The position numbers and the translations under genes were made by a program. DNA of 64,000 nucleotides, from NCBI GenBank assembly GCA_026119935.1, contig JALRMH010000040.1:1-64000 (forward strand), given 5' to 3'. Below the pieces are notes generated by a model. The model was not told the DNA's origin and made no database searches. It saw nothing but the letters and a program-made list of their open reading frames with translations. This document shows positions 11,403 to 23,900 of this stretch, in pieces. The first letter of the stretch is position 1; each line of letters starts with the position of its first letter. The DNA is from Endothia cerciana. Lineage: Eukaryota; Ascomycota; Sordariomycetes; Diaporthales; Cryphonectriaceae.

Positions 11403-13290
11403 GCTAAATTGAATTATAAAACACTAGATCTCAAGCTAATAGCTATTATAGAGTTATTTAAATACTAGCGATGTTATCTTGATAAATTGTAACTCTAGGT
11501 TAAAGTATTATCTGATTATTAAAACTTTCAAGCCTTTTTAAGAAAGCTTTGCTTAAAAAGCAAGCAATTGCGCTAATATATAGAGTTTGCTTTATATAAC
11601 TTTATATTAAAGTATTATACAAGCAAGTTGAATCCTGCTAATAATCTATTAAGAAGACTAAATTTCAAGAGCAAAAAGCTTATAAATACAGACCTTATAG
11701 CTGCTTTAGAATCTAAAATAGTTCAAGCAGTGATGCCTTTCTTAGCTTTCAAGCTATTTTAAAAGATTAGTTTATCCTACAAGACGTTATAAGAGTGCAG
11801 GGTATAGTGTTATAAAAAAGTGTATACAACTTGAATATTTCTTTAACCTTTGAAAAAGGCTGTTTATCAATTATAAGCTAAAAACTAGATATATTATTAA
11901 TTAAAAACTGCTATAGAATTATAAAATATAAAGCTTTTAAAATAAAGCTAGAGTATATTATATAGCTTTTTATTATTTAAAGGCTTATTAGTAGTTTTAG
12001 ATTACATAGTGCTATAGAACAAAATTTTAAAACTATATTATAATAATTTATTAGCAGGATATTTTAAAATCGCTAGAATATTAAAGCTGATTCGCTAGAA
12101 GTTCTCTTAGAAAAATCTAGAAATAGCTATAAAGAATTAAGTTTAAAGTTACTCTATATATAATAAAAACTAAGTCTTTAAATACAAGCTATATAGCAGG
12201 GTAGAACCTTTTGATTTACTTATAAAGCTAATAAAGAAACTTGCTATAGACTTTGTAATAAGATTGCTACTTATATTATAGAACGACGTCGAAGTAAATT
12301 CTATCTTTATAATTATTAATAAGTTTCTAAAATAAATTCGCTTCTTGCTAGTATAAATAAATATTACATCAGCAGAACTAGCAGAGCTATTCTATATAAA
12401 GATTAACCTTGTCTATAGAGTACTTTTAAAAATAATCTTAAATAGAGGATTAATATTTATAAGTTAATTCTAAGCCGACTTGTACTATATTTTAAAGATG
12501 AAGTATTACTTATTAATAGCGTTCTACTTTTAGATCGACAGCTAGTTAAAACAAATTATTTAAGTTATTAATTACTACCTTTAGTACTATATTACCTTAA
12601 TGCAAGGTAACTAGCTTAAACTATTATAATCAGCATAATAAGTTATTAATAATAGCTATAATGCTATTATAAGAATAACGCTATTAAGAGCTCTTTTTAA
12701 ATATAACTTAGACCTTCGATTTAATATTAAGGACAATATTATAGAAAAAAGAGCACCTAGCGCAAAGGAACGCATTAAGCGCTTGCAAGCAGCTTAAGAA
12801 GAGATAAATGAATACTAGCAAATAGTAGTAGAATCGCATGCTAAGTACTATAATCAGAAATGCTAGCTATTCGAATTTAGCAAAAGAGACTTAATTAAGC
12901 TGTCAACTCGGAATTTATAGTTCAAAGGCAAGTCGAAGAAGTTAATTCCTTAGTTTATAAGCTCTTTTAAAGTATTAGAACGTATTAGGATATAAGCATA
13001 CTGCATTACGCTCTCTAATAAATATTTATAGCTTTCTAATATCTTCTTTATATCTCTTTTTAAATTATAAAAGACCTGATAAGGTTAAGCTCTTTAAAAC
13101 TTACTAACTATATCTAACCTTATTAATAATAAGGAATAAAAAGTAGAAGAGGTAGTAGATTATTAGATATTTAAAAGCAATAAGCATTACTTAGTTAAGT
13201 AGTTAAGATAGCTATTAGAGTATAATACTTAAAAAGTAAAGTAATTTCTCTAGCGATAACTTAAAGAATATAAAAATATATTATTAATAT
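11403..13290 (+). pseudogene. pol remnant of element B (RNase H, integrase, chromodomain)
   Basis: RNase H shows LNYKTLDLKLIAIIELFKY, then VKVLSDYQNFQAFLRKL and YYTSKLNPANNLLRR (11408-11660). The integrase core shows IKKLAIDFVIRLPLILQ near 12230-12280, followed by an NITSAELAELFY helix near 12360. A GAP-type linker precedes a chromodomain-like end (about 13130-13260). Many stops fit RIP. The 5' half of pol and gag are absent from the window. Confidence 0.8.
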
Positions 13291-13329
13291 TAGTTAAGTT
13301 AAAAAAGCTAGCTTTTTTATTATTTAGTA

Positions 13330-14405
13330 CTCACCTACTTATTTAGCTACTACTAATTATTAAATGCTATATCTTTTTGCTTATACTTTAGCTAAGTTGC
13401 TTTTTTAACTCTATTTCTTTAATAATTCTTACTCTTATCTCTTAAGCAACCTGCAACCTCTTTATCTTTAGCTTACAGCTAACTTATAAATAACTTGCTT
13501 TAATAAATTAGAGCAAAGTCAAATAGAAAGATATTAAAGACCTCTAACTAAGCTAATATTAGTATAATAGCGCTAGCTTTCTTTTACTCCTTTAAAGTTA
13601 TACCTAGCAAGTCTTTATTAGCTTTATAAATAATAACTACCTCCTCTAGAGCACTATAATACTCTAACACTATAACTAACTAAGTGATAAAGCTTATATT
13701 ACTTAGCTTAAAGCACAGCAGCAATAGCATAGCTTTATTAGAATCAGCTATTTATATTAGCAGTTAGCTTATTAAACGCTATAGCAACACTAGCAGGTTA
13801 TTAATTACTTATACTCTTAAAACTGCACTATAGCGCTAGCTCCTACAGCTGAATACTTAAGCAATAGTTACAGAATTATATATAAGCCTAGTAGGCTTTT
13901 ATAAAAGGCTTCTTATTACTAATTAGATCCTACTTTAATATATATATTAATCAAGACGCTAGAAACGTAATAATAAGGCGATGCTAGGCCTTAGCAACTA
14001 GCAAGCGATCCTCTTTATTAAAAAAGCACTCTAAATCTATAGCAGTGCAGGCAGACTCCTTCTAGAAATCTGTCTCTGATTATAAAAAGGCCTGCAGGTG
14101 CTATAGGTTCCCTTATATACTAATAGAGTGCTAGAACGCATGTTAGACGCAATATACAGGGTAAACAAAGGATATACGCAACCTACCTGCTAGCAGACCT
14201 TGTTATTAGATAAACAGACGTCGTAGGCTATAGACGACGTGTTCAGAAAAGAACAGGTGATAACTAAGAGCTCCTCGGCTATAAGCACACAGTTGTACTC
14301 AGTAATAGTAGCGCACTTCAAGCACACCAGGCACTCGACCACCTAAGGGTCTGTCTGAGTAGAGGCTTCTAAGTGAGCAGCGCGCGTCGTACAACAAGGA
14401 GGCAT
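13330..14405 (-). pseudogene. Antisense Cys-rich ORF remnant in element B
   Basis: An ATG on the minus strand at 14405 opens MPPCCTTRAAHLEASTQTDP, followed by VVECLVCLKCATITEYNC, then ITCSFLNTSSIAYDVCLSNN with KVC, and QVGCVYPLF. This is a Cys-rich module with C-x2-C pairs, nearly free of stops to about 14050 and degraded beyond. Position and polarity match the antisense ORFs of the other family, but the sequence is only loosely similar. The function is unknown. Confidence 0.5.
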
Positions 14406-14730
14406 CGTAGTATAGGCAAGTCGGCAGCGTAGTGCGTAGTAATAGCAGGCGACAAGATGTACTAGCGTAGCTAGAGACTATAAAGAGTATAGCTAATAGT
14501 AGGACAAGAGATACTGTAGTGCTACGTAAAGGATGTAATAGTAGGCAGCAGGCAATTAGTAATTGTGTCGGAAGTGTTGTAGGAAGGAAAGTCTACGCAG
14601 CTTAGAGATAGTAGTATGCTAGGTTTTTATAGACGAACTAGCAGCGAAAAGCAATTGTGACAGCGCTAGTAGAGCAGACCTATATTTAGCGATAATACCT
14701 AGGGTCAGGTGTTATTAAGAGGAGGATAGT

Positions 14731-14932
14731 TGTCACGATAACAGTTTGCCAGCAGCGCTAGCAGCGCATAGGCTATTCCTCTTTAAATAGCTAGCGACTT
14801 AGCACACTAGTTCTTTCTATACTGCAAGAATCAGTCTCTGTACTAACAGACACCCAGCAGCTATTAATCAGACAGCTTGTTCCTGCTATATTATTGTGAC
14901 TCTGCCGGGCTTATATAATAGGTGTTCTGACA
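14731..14932 (+). repeat. 3' LTR of element B (202 bp, RIP-altered)
   Basis: Starts TGTCACGATAACAG after the purine tract AAGAGGAGGATAG and ends GGTGTTCTGACA. It is the reverse-complement relative of the solo LTR at 27568-27758, which is less mutated. Confidence 0.88.
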
Positions 14933-15521
14933 CAAAGCAATAGTTTATATTAGATAAAAGCGTTCTCTTTAAGACAAGTGCTAGCTAAGATAACCTTTTT
15001 AGATTTTATAATTAACTAAAGAGCATTATACAAAAAGTAAGCCTTGCACTAAGTAAGATACTCTCAAAGAGTCTTCTAATTACTATTATATATAGCAGTG
15101 TTATTTATTTTATATATCTTTGCTATAGAAGCTAAAGTTTCTAGAACCTATAGCTAGGCCTGCTGAGTATAGATAGTAGCATTCTGCTGCTGTTGCTAGA
15201 GTTAGAGTTCTTTAATGCGCTGAGTAAGTTAAATAACTTAGTTAATTAGTTTTTTACTAATAGATGTTCAGCTAAAAAACAAAGTAACAAGTTAAAAAGC
15301 TATTATATTTCTATATTATTTAAAAGGATGTAATACTAAACTATTTTTAAATAAAAGTTATTAAAATATAATAAGTACTATAGTAATCCGAAAATCTTTA
15401 AGTATATAAAAAGTTTATATTAATAAGAATAGTACTAAGTACAAGCTTTAAATACAGAAACATAAAGAGTTTATATTAATAAAAATAGTACTAAGTACAA
15501 GCTTTAAATACAGAAATATAA
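14933..15521 (-). mobile_element. Element E, stump of a minus-strand Gypsy element (gag 5' end plus partial LTR)
   Basis: Positions 15120-15366 resemble the first part of element F gag and its leader (26520-26715), and 15367 onward is the start of the same LTR type. The LTR is cut at 15521 by element D. The rest of E is not seen. The junction with B's LTR at 14932 suggests that B landed in E or the reverse. Confidence 0.65.
15367..15521 (-). repeat. Partial 5' LTR of element E with an internal about 55-bp duplication
   Basis: Begins with TATAATAAGTACTATAG (element F: TATAATAAGCACTATAG). The segment from TTTATATTAATAA through AAATACAGAAA is present twice in a row (about 15410-15464 and 15467-15519). 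Confidence 0.7.
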
Positions 15522-15981
15522 TGTAATAAGCACTGCAGTAATTCAAAAGATCCCTGAGTACCGATTAGGTTTATACTAATAAGAGCAGTGTCAAATATAA
15601 GCTTTGAATATAGAAATATAACCAGGTTATCCGTGCAAGTATTCACTGCTTTTAAAGCTATCAGAATAAAGTATAATCTAATACTTAGATTAACAACTAA
15701 AGAGCTATATATAATAATTTATTTAAGGGAAATGAATGTGTTCTTATATATCCAGCTCTTTAGTTCTGTTAGTAATGTTAGTTATTAGATCACCTAGATC
15801 ACCTAGGTGATCCAACTGATCCAGATCACCCTAGATCACCTACTAATCTATTCTGATCCTGTAACCCTAACCTTTGCTTATATAAGCTTTAGTTCCTAAG
15901 GTGTTGAATTCTTCCTTTATCTTTTAAGCAGTTGTTCCAGGTGCTCTAGTTTATAACCTGTATATTAAATAAGTTATAACA
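15522..15981 (-). repeat. 3' LTR of element D (460 bp)
   Basis: Plus-strand ends TGTAATAAGC and GTTATAACA, followed by TCATCTCCCTCTTATTAAT, the complement of the family polypurine tract. Around 15784-15841 it contains clustered GATCACCTA units, including the perfect palindrome GATCACCTAGGTGATC, in place of the tandem repeats of the sister LTRs. Confidence 0.85.
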
Positions 15982-16073
15982 TCATCTCCCTCTTATTAAT
16001 CGTTATCTCTAACAATCTTCTGTAAGTATCCTAGTAAGTTATTTGTATATATAGTTATACCTTCCTAATCAAG

Positions 16074-16770
16074 ATATTAAACAGAGTTAATAAATCACGT
16101 CTTACTTATTCAGTGAAGACTTAAAAGTGCTATTATCTTGCTAAGCTTATTTCTGCTTTTAATATTGAAATACCTGCTTATGCTTATTATTGCAAGATAA
16201 GGGCTTCTTACTATTTTACTAAAAACTCTTCTTATTATAAGAAGTGTGTTTCTTTAAATTAAAGCTATAATATTAGTTGCTTCTCAGCTTCTACTAGTTA
16301 GTTTCTCCTCTTTCCTTAGTATTCTTATAATTACTAAGTTTCTTTTCTAATAAAGCGCTTAATTCGTGAAAAGCACAAGGTTTTAAGTAAGGAGGTTAAA
16401 GCAGAGTCGGTAAACACTACTGCTCTATAAGCCTTGCTAGTATTACAGGCTTGCCTTAACTACGCGCAGAAACAGCGACGGCTATTAGAGGAGTAGGCTG
16501 TGGAAATGATTTATTGTAGTTTTAATTCTTTAGAGGGGTTTGCTGATGAAGAGGATTGTAGTCTTCGTAAGGAGGAAACTCGCCTGATGTCCTAGAGATA
16601 TCTTAAGGTTATTGACTAGAGTTCTTTAGCCTTTGATCCTAATATATCTAGTTAGCCTTTCTTTTTAAAGAGCGAAACTGCAGCGCTTGCTTTTTATTCT
16701 AGGGTAAAGAGGTTTTAGGTAGTAGTTTTGCTATTATTATAATGCTGAAATAACTGCTAATAGTATAGTA
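16074..16770 (+). pseudogene. Antisense Cys-rich ORF remnant in element D
   Basis: Starts at ATATTAAACAGAGTTAAT, the counterpart of ATGTTAAACAGAGT in element F (start codon ATG changed to ATA). It reads on through a Cys-rich block (YYCKIRASYYFTKNSSYYKKC) where several Cys codons have become Tyr. The segment 16355-16720 is almost stop-free and encodes an acidic, Glu-rich stretch (EEDCSLRKEETRLMS). It is opposite in polarity to the pol of the same element. Confidence 0.5.
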
Positions 16771-16779
16771 TTAGAGTTA

Positions 16780-19631
16780 AAGCTAGTCTTTTTCCTCTAG
16801 TATTTTATTAATTTTTCTATAGTGTTTTTAATATTTTCTTATAATTCCTATAAGTTCTTACTTGCTAGGTAACCCTTCTATTTAATAAAGTATTTAAGTA
16901 TATTATTAGTGCTTCTGCATTTAAGAATCTTTTCTACTTTATATTTTAATTTATTATCTTTAACTTCTATTATATTATCTATTAGTATTTCCCTTATTGC
17001 TAGCTCTAGTAGTAAGATGTAAAAAACTAAGTATATCTTTATCTTATAAGGTAGTGCTAGTTTATAGTTAATTAAAGAGATCTGCTATAAAATTTTAAAT
17101 AATTTTAGTTTCTTATAATTAAGTTTACTACTAAGCCTAGTTATTTTAATATTTTTGCAAAGTAAGTAGACTTTATCTCTCTTTTATAAAATTAGTCTTT
17201 TAATTCTCTTAATATTTATATAGTATGTTATTTGTTTTTAGACGAATTATAGTTCTAATTAAAGCTTTTTCTAGATTTTTTTAATTTTCCTAACTTTTTT
17301 ATTTACTACCTCTATATCTATCTTTAATAATGCTTTATAATAAGCTATTAAATTATATCTATAAAGTATAAAGAATAGTAACTTCTTTATTATACTTATA
17401 TCTACGCTATTATAAGCGAATTATATAAGAGGTAATAAGTCAACTTAGTTATTCTGTTTCTAGTTAATATAGTGTCGGAGGTGCTATTCGACGACTTAAT
17501 TTATTCTTTCTGTTTATCTATCTGTCTAGAGGTGAAATACTATAGATATTCTATATTATATTCTGAGTTGCTTTATAAACAAGGTCTAAAACTTCAAGTT
17601 AAACTTCCTATCTCTATTAGAGATTACTTCTTTTAGTATATTATAGTTAGCGATAATTATTCTAAGAAATATATATATAAGTTCTTCTACTATACTGCTT
17701 TCTTTATAAGGGAGAAAGTAAGCATACTTGCTTAGTCTGCAAACTACTATTAAGATACTATTATATTATATCTTAATTAAGAGTTCTTATAAGAGAAGTA
17801 GCTTAGTAATAAAGTCTAGACTAATTAATTGCTAAATAATTATAAATACTAATAGAGGTTGTAGTAGTCTATAAAGCTTATATTATTCTGCTTTATTTTT
17901 CTTACAGCTGTTATATTATTATAAGATATCTTCAATCCTTTTTTTAAAGCCTAGCAGGTTCTAGTGTTTCTTAATTTATTCATAAGTTGCTCTAACTCCT
18001 TAGTATCTATATACTAAGGCACTATATATATTCCTGATATAGTTGTCCTGCCCTACTAGAGTTATTTATTCAGAGTCTTTATTTTAAAGTCTTATCCTGA
18101 AGGTTGCTATAAGCTCTTTATGCATGTTAATAAGATCTCCTTCCTTATTAATTACGAAGATGTCTTAGATTTCTTCCTTAATTTTGTCCTAATAGTCTGA
18201 TCTTCTGCTAAAAGCGTCTGCCCTAGCGTTTTCCTTATCTTAAATATAGATAACTTTAAAGTTGAACTAAAATAGGTACTCTGTCTATCTTACTTATCTC
18301 CTGTTAAAGTTCTTTATTATTATAAATATAGTAAGGTTCTTATAATCTGAAAATACTTTGATTATATATTTAGCACCTATAAAGTAGTATTCCTATTCTT
18401 TAAATACTTCTATTATAGCTATAAGTTCTTTATTTAATATTTTATATTATAACTCTAGTCTATTAAGCTTCTTTAAAAAGTTAGCAACTATTTATAATCG
18501 CTTTTACTTATCGCGCTAGTTAAGTTCTATACTAAGTATATAGTCTGATATATCTATATATAACTTGTATTTCTTTTAAAGGTCTGATTCTTATAAAATA
18601 AAGTCTTTAGTAATTAGCTTTTTAATTATTTCAAAGGCCTAGTTTTCTTCCTAGTTCTATTAGAAGGATAAGTCCTTTTTTATAAAATCTATAAAAAGTC
18701 TAGCAATATTACTATACTTACTAATAAATTAGTAATAGAAGTTAATATATTTAAGGAATACTTTAATATTCTTAATGTTTTTTAATATAGGCTAGTCTTT
18801 AACTACTTATATCTTATCTTTCTGCATTCTAATATATCCTGGTTTAATTATATATTTAAAATAGTCGACTTTCTAAATATAAAAGTAGCTTTTAGTCGGT
18901 TCTATTAGAAAGTATGCGTTCTAAAATATCTGAAGTATCTGTTATATATATTGCTTATATTCTTCAAGAGTTCTAGAGTAGATAAGGATATCGTCGAGGT
19001 AGACAATATATATAATATCTAGAAACTTGCAGAAGGTATAATTAATTATTTTCTAAAAAGATGCTAGTGTATTAGTTAATCTAAAAAGTATAATCAGGTA
19101 TTTATAATATCTATAGCAAGTTCTGAATACTATCTTCTACTCTTCTTTTTCTTTAATACAGATATAGTAATAACCTTCTTTAAAGTCTAATATTATAAAC
19201 TATTATACACCTTATAGTTAGTCTTTAATTTCCTTAAAAAGTAGTAAAGAGTACTAGTTTTTAATAGTAATATTATTAAAATATCTATAGTCTATATAAA
19301 GTCGAAGTTTTCTATTTTTCTTTAAAATAAATAAGATTAAATATTCTGCTAATAATTATAATAGTCTAATATATCCTCTTTTAAAGTTTTCGTCAAAGTA
19401 TTCTTTAAATACTTATAGTCTTGCCTTATTAAGCTTGTAAATAGAGAAGAACTTTAGCTAAGTTCCTTCTCTTAGTAGTATCTTATAGTTGTATAAGCTA
19501 TATTTTAGAAGTCCTGCGTTAAATTTTTCTTAAAACAGCTTTGTAAATTTATAATACTCTTATAGTATTTTAGCAAATGTTAGTATTAGTTTATCCTTCT
19601 CTATTTCTGCTATCTAGAGGAACAAGAGGTA
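16780..19631 (-). pseudogene. pol remnant of element D
   Basis: On the minus strand: RT with the intact box IVYLDDILIYS (about 18978-19010), RNase H (about 18240-18560), integrase core (about 17450-17800, similar to the EVISNRDRKFNLKF motif of F) and a chromodomain near 16850-16990. Stops are frequent. The region upstream of RT is missing because of element F. Confidence 0.83.
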
Positions 19632-20101
19632 TGTAATAAGCACTGCAGTAATCCGAAGATTCTAAAGTATATAAAGGGTTTATGCTAACAAGAGCAGTGT
19701 CGAGTAAAAAGCCTTAAATATAGAAATACACTGAGTTATTCTATGCAAGTGTTCACTGCCTTTAAAGCTACTAGGATATAGTATAACCTAATACTTAGAT
19801 TAACAACTAAAGAGCTATATATAAGATTTATCTACTAGTAGTAATAACTATAGTTATATATCTGTCTCTTTAGTATAAGTTGACAGAGTTAACTATCGAC
19901 TTCTTCGACTAATTGATAGAGTTAATCGTCGACTTCTTCGACTATACAACTATTATAACCTTAACCCTAGTTATATAATCCTTACTCGTGTCTTTTCTAT
20001 AAGCTAGTGTTGAATCTCTAGCGCTAAAGGATCTGCTTTAAGTGTCCTTAGTACTATACTACTTTTCCTATTATAACCTGTATATTAGATAGGTTATAAT
20101 A
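19632..20101 (-). repeat. 3' LTR of element F (470 bp)
   Basis: Starts TGTAATAAGC, ends GGTTATAATA, and aligns throughout with 26716-27185. It contains a pair of about 31-bp repeats around 19888-19950, each with GTCGACTTCTTCGACT-like ends. Confidence 0.9.
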
Positions 20102-20191
20102 TTATCTCCCTTTTATTGATTATTGTCTTTAATAATCTTCTATAAGTTTCCTGTCGTTTTCTTATTATATTATCATGCCTTCCTAATCAGG

Positions 20192-20790
20192 ATGTTAAAC
20201 AGAGTCGAAAAACCAAAGTCTTTTAATCCTCGTTCTAACAGGTTAAAATAGAAGAAGTCTCTTTACTCTATTATCCTTTCTAAGGCTGTCAATATAATTC
20301 CTTGTTCTTCTTATAATATACAGGGCCTGAAGTCCTGTCAAGTATCTTCTAAGGACTCTTCTCATTGCGCTAAATATATGCGTCGTCAGCATTCTAAATA
20401 TGATATTCTTAAGCTGACAAATTCTTCAGACCTTCTTCACATCTCTTCTCAGCACTAAAAGCTAGAGGACAAGATAGAAAACTTAGAGGAGGAGCGCTAG
20501 GTCTTTAATATAAAGATCAGCTATATATAAGCCTAAAAGAGGATGTAGAGGGAAAAGATAGCGCAGGCTATTTATTATAGTTTAATAAATCTTTAAGACT
20601 TAAAATGCTTTAAGGTAGAAGAGGCTAGAGTAGAGCGCTGTTACGCTGCTAAAGTAGTGCAGAAGGTAGTTTCTAAAGAGTCTATTATAATAGCTAGAGA
20701 TCCTTTTTTTAAAGGTTTTAATTAGAATTTTATAAATATAAGGAATAATATTATAAACTAGTCAGGTTTCCTAATTAAAAGGGCGTAGCT
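20192..20790 (+). pseudogene. Antisense Cys-rich ORF remnant in element F
   Basis: An ATG at 20192 opens MLNRVEKPKSFNPRSNRLK; then PCSSYNIQGLKSCQVSSKDS, then SHCAKYM and RRQHSKYDI; then a coiled-coil-like acidic part (KLEDKIENLEEER). It has only a handful of stops, at presumed Gln/Trp codons. The start and Cys block line up with the antisense ORFs of elements A, C and D. Confidence 0.58.
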
Positions 20791-20959
20791 TAATAAATTT
20801 AGAAATATAACTAGGTCTGCTAGTAGTTGCTTATTGCTCTGACTAATATGTTTTTTTTTTTCTTATATTAGTTTTATCTTTCTACTAGTGAAGTCTTTAG
20901 TAGTTATTAATTATTATCTTAATGCTAGAATGACTGCTAATAGTATAGTAGTAGGGTTA

Positions 20960-23900
20960 AAGCTAGTCTTTTTCTTCTAGTATTTTATTAATTTTTTTAT
21001 AGCGTTTCCGACGTTTTCCTATAGTTCTTATAAGTTCTTACTTACTAGGTAAACTTTCTATTTAATAAAGTATTCGAGAGTGCTATTATTACCTTTATAC
21101 TTAAAGATCTTTTCTACCTTGTATTCTAATTCGTTATTTTCAACTTCTACTATATTATCTATTAGTATCTCTTTTATTACTAGTTCTAGCAGTGAGATAT
21201 AGAAAACTAAGTGTGTCCTTATCCTATAAGGTAGTGTAAATTTATAGTTGACTAAAGAGATCTGTTATAAAATTTTAAATAGTCCTAGCTTCTTATAGTT
21301 GAGTTTACTACTAAGTCTTATTATTTTAATATTTTTGCAGAGTAGGTAGACTTTATCTCCCTTCTATAGGATTAGTCCTTTAATCTTTTTAGAGTTTGCA
21401 TAGCGTGTTATTTATTCTTAGATAAATTATAGTTCTAACTAAAGTTCTTTTTAAATCTTCTTGATTTTCCTAACCCTTTTATCTGCAGCTTCTGCATCTG
21501 CTCTTTATAGTGCTTTATAGTAAGCTATTAGGTTATATCTATAGAATATAAAGAATAGTGATTTCTTTATTATACTTGTATCTACGCTATTATAAGCAAA
21601 TTATGCTAGAGGTAATAGGTTAATCTAGTTATCTTGCTCTTAGTTAATATAGTACTGAAGGTACTATTTAACAATCTAATTTATTCTTTCTATTTATCTA
21701 TCTGTTTAGGGATGAAATGCTATAGATATTCTGTGTTATGTTTTAAGTTATTTTATAAGTAAGGTTTAAAATTTCAAGTTGAACTTTCTATCTCTATTAG
21801 AGATCACTTCTTCTAGCATGCTGTAATTAGCAATAATCGTTCTAAGAAACATATATACAAGTTCTTCTGCTATACTACTTTTCTTATAAAGGAGAAAGTA
21901 AGCATACTTGCTTAGTCTACAAACTACTACTAAAATGCTATTATATAGCACTTTAGTTAAAGGTTTTTATAAAGATAATAGCTTAGTAATAAAGTTTAAA
22001 CTAATTAATTGCTAAATAGTTATAAGTACTAATAAGAGTTATAGTAGTCTATAAGGCTTATATCTTTCTGCTTTATTTTTTTTATAGCTGTTATAATATT
22101 ATAGAATATCTTTAATCCTTTTTCTAAAGCCTAGTAAGTTCTAGTATCTTTTAATTCGTTTATAAGTTACTCTGACTTTCTAATATCTATATGCTAAGGT
22201 ACTATATATATTCTTAATATACTCATTTTATTCTACTAGAGTTATTTGTTCAGGGTCTCTGTCTTAAGGTCTTATTTTAAAGGTTACTGCAAGTTCTTTA
22301 TATATATTGATAAGGTCTTCTTCTTCGTCGAACGCAAAGATATCTTAGATTTCTTCCTTAATCTTGTCCTAGTAGTCTAATCTTCTGCTAAGAGCGTCTG
22401 CTCTAGTATTATCCTTGCTCTGGATATAGATAATCCTAAAATCGAACTAAGATAGGTACTCTGCCTATCTTACTTATTACCTGTTAAAGTCCTTTATTAT
22501 AATGAATATAGTAAGGTTCTTATAGTCTGAAAACACTTTAATTATATATTTAGCACTTATAAGATAATGTTTCTATTCCTTGAATGCTTCTACTATAGCT
22601 ATAAGTTCCTTGTTTAATATTCTATACTATAATTCTAATCTATTAAGTTTCTTTAAGAAATTAGCGATTATCTGTAGTCGTCTTTATTCATTGCGCTAAT
22701 TAAGTTCTATACTAAATATATAGTTTAATGCATCTGTGTATAGTTTGTATTCTTTTTAAAGGTCTAATTCTTATAAAACAGGGTCTTTAGTAACTAGCTC
22801 TTTAATAGTTTCGAAGGCCTAGTTTTCTTTCTGATTCTATCAAAAGGGTAAGTCCTTTTTCATAAGGTTTATAAAAGGTCTAGTAATTTCGCTATATTTA
22901 CTAATAAATTACTAATAGAAGTTAATATATTTAAGGAATGCTCTAATATCCTTAACGTTCTTTAATATAAGCTAATCCTTAATAGCCTATATCTTATTTT
23001 TCTATATCCTGATATATCTTAGTTTAATTATATATCTAAGGTAGTTGACTTTCTGAATATAGAATTGACACTTTGTTAGTTCTACTAGAAGGTGTGTGTT
23101 TTAAAGTATTTAGAGTATCTGTTATATGTGTTGTTTATATTCTTCAAGAGTTTTAGAGTAAATAAAGATATTATTAAAATAAACGATACAGATAATATCA
23201 AGGAATTTGCAGAGAATATAGTTAATTATTTCCTAGAAAAATACTAGTGTATTAGTTAATCTAAAGAGTATAATTAAATACTTATAATATTTATAGCAAG
23301 TCTTGAATATTATCTTTTATTCTTCTCCTTTTTTAATATATATATAGTAGTAACCTTCTTTAAAGTCTAGTATTATAAACTATTATACGCTTTATAGTCG
23401 ATCCTTAATTTCTTTAAACAGTAATAGTAAGTACTGATTTTTCTTAATAATATTATTAAGCTGTCTAAAGTCTATATAAAGTCTAAGCTTTCTGTTCTTC
23501 TTTAGTATAAATAGGATCAGGTATCCTGCTAATAATTATAACAGCTTAATATATCCTTTCTTTAAGTTCTCGTCAAGGTACTCCTTAAGTGCCTTTAGTC
23601 TTACTTCGTTAAGTCTATAAATAGGGAAGAACTATAGCTGAGTTCCTTCCTTCAGTAGTATTTCGTAGTTATACAGGCTATATTCAGGAAGTCCTATATC
23701 AAATTTTCCTTGAAACAGCTTTGTGAATTCGTAGTACTCTCTTAGTATTCTAACGAATATTAGTATTAGTCCGTCCTTCTCTGTTTCTATAATTTAGAGG
23801 AATAAGAGGTACTGTTGAGCGTTTTTATCTAGGGACAGTTTCTTTCCCTTGCTTGTTAGTCGTTTCTTTAATAGCTCTAAGGGTCTCGAGTCTTCTTTCC

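Larger units (their letters stand above)
11403..14932 (+). mobile_element. Element B, 3' half of a second Ty3/Gypsy family
   Basis: Begins in the middle of RNase H directly after element A and ends with its own 202-bp LTR (14731-14932). The simplest reading is that element A inserted into B and that B's 5' half lies left of position 1. It has a different LTR (TGTCAC...TGACA) and a divergent pol compared with A, C, D and F. RIP damage is severe in pol and milder from about 14050 to 14720. Confidence 0.82.
15522..19631 (-). mobile_element. Element D, minus-strand Gypsy element truncated by element F
   Basis: The 3' LTR lies at the left (15522-15981), then an antisense ORF, then pol reading leftward from 19631. 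The sequence stops inside the protease/RT linker at AGAGGTA (matching 23808-23814 of element F), exactly where F's LTR begins. Its gag and 5' LTR are not found on the far side of F. It is in the same family as A, C and F. Confidence 0.82.
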
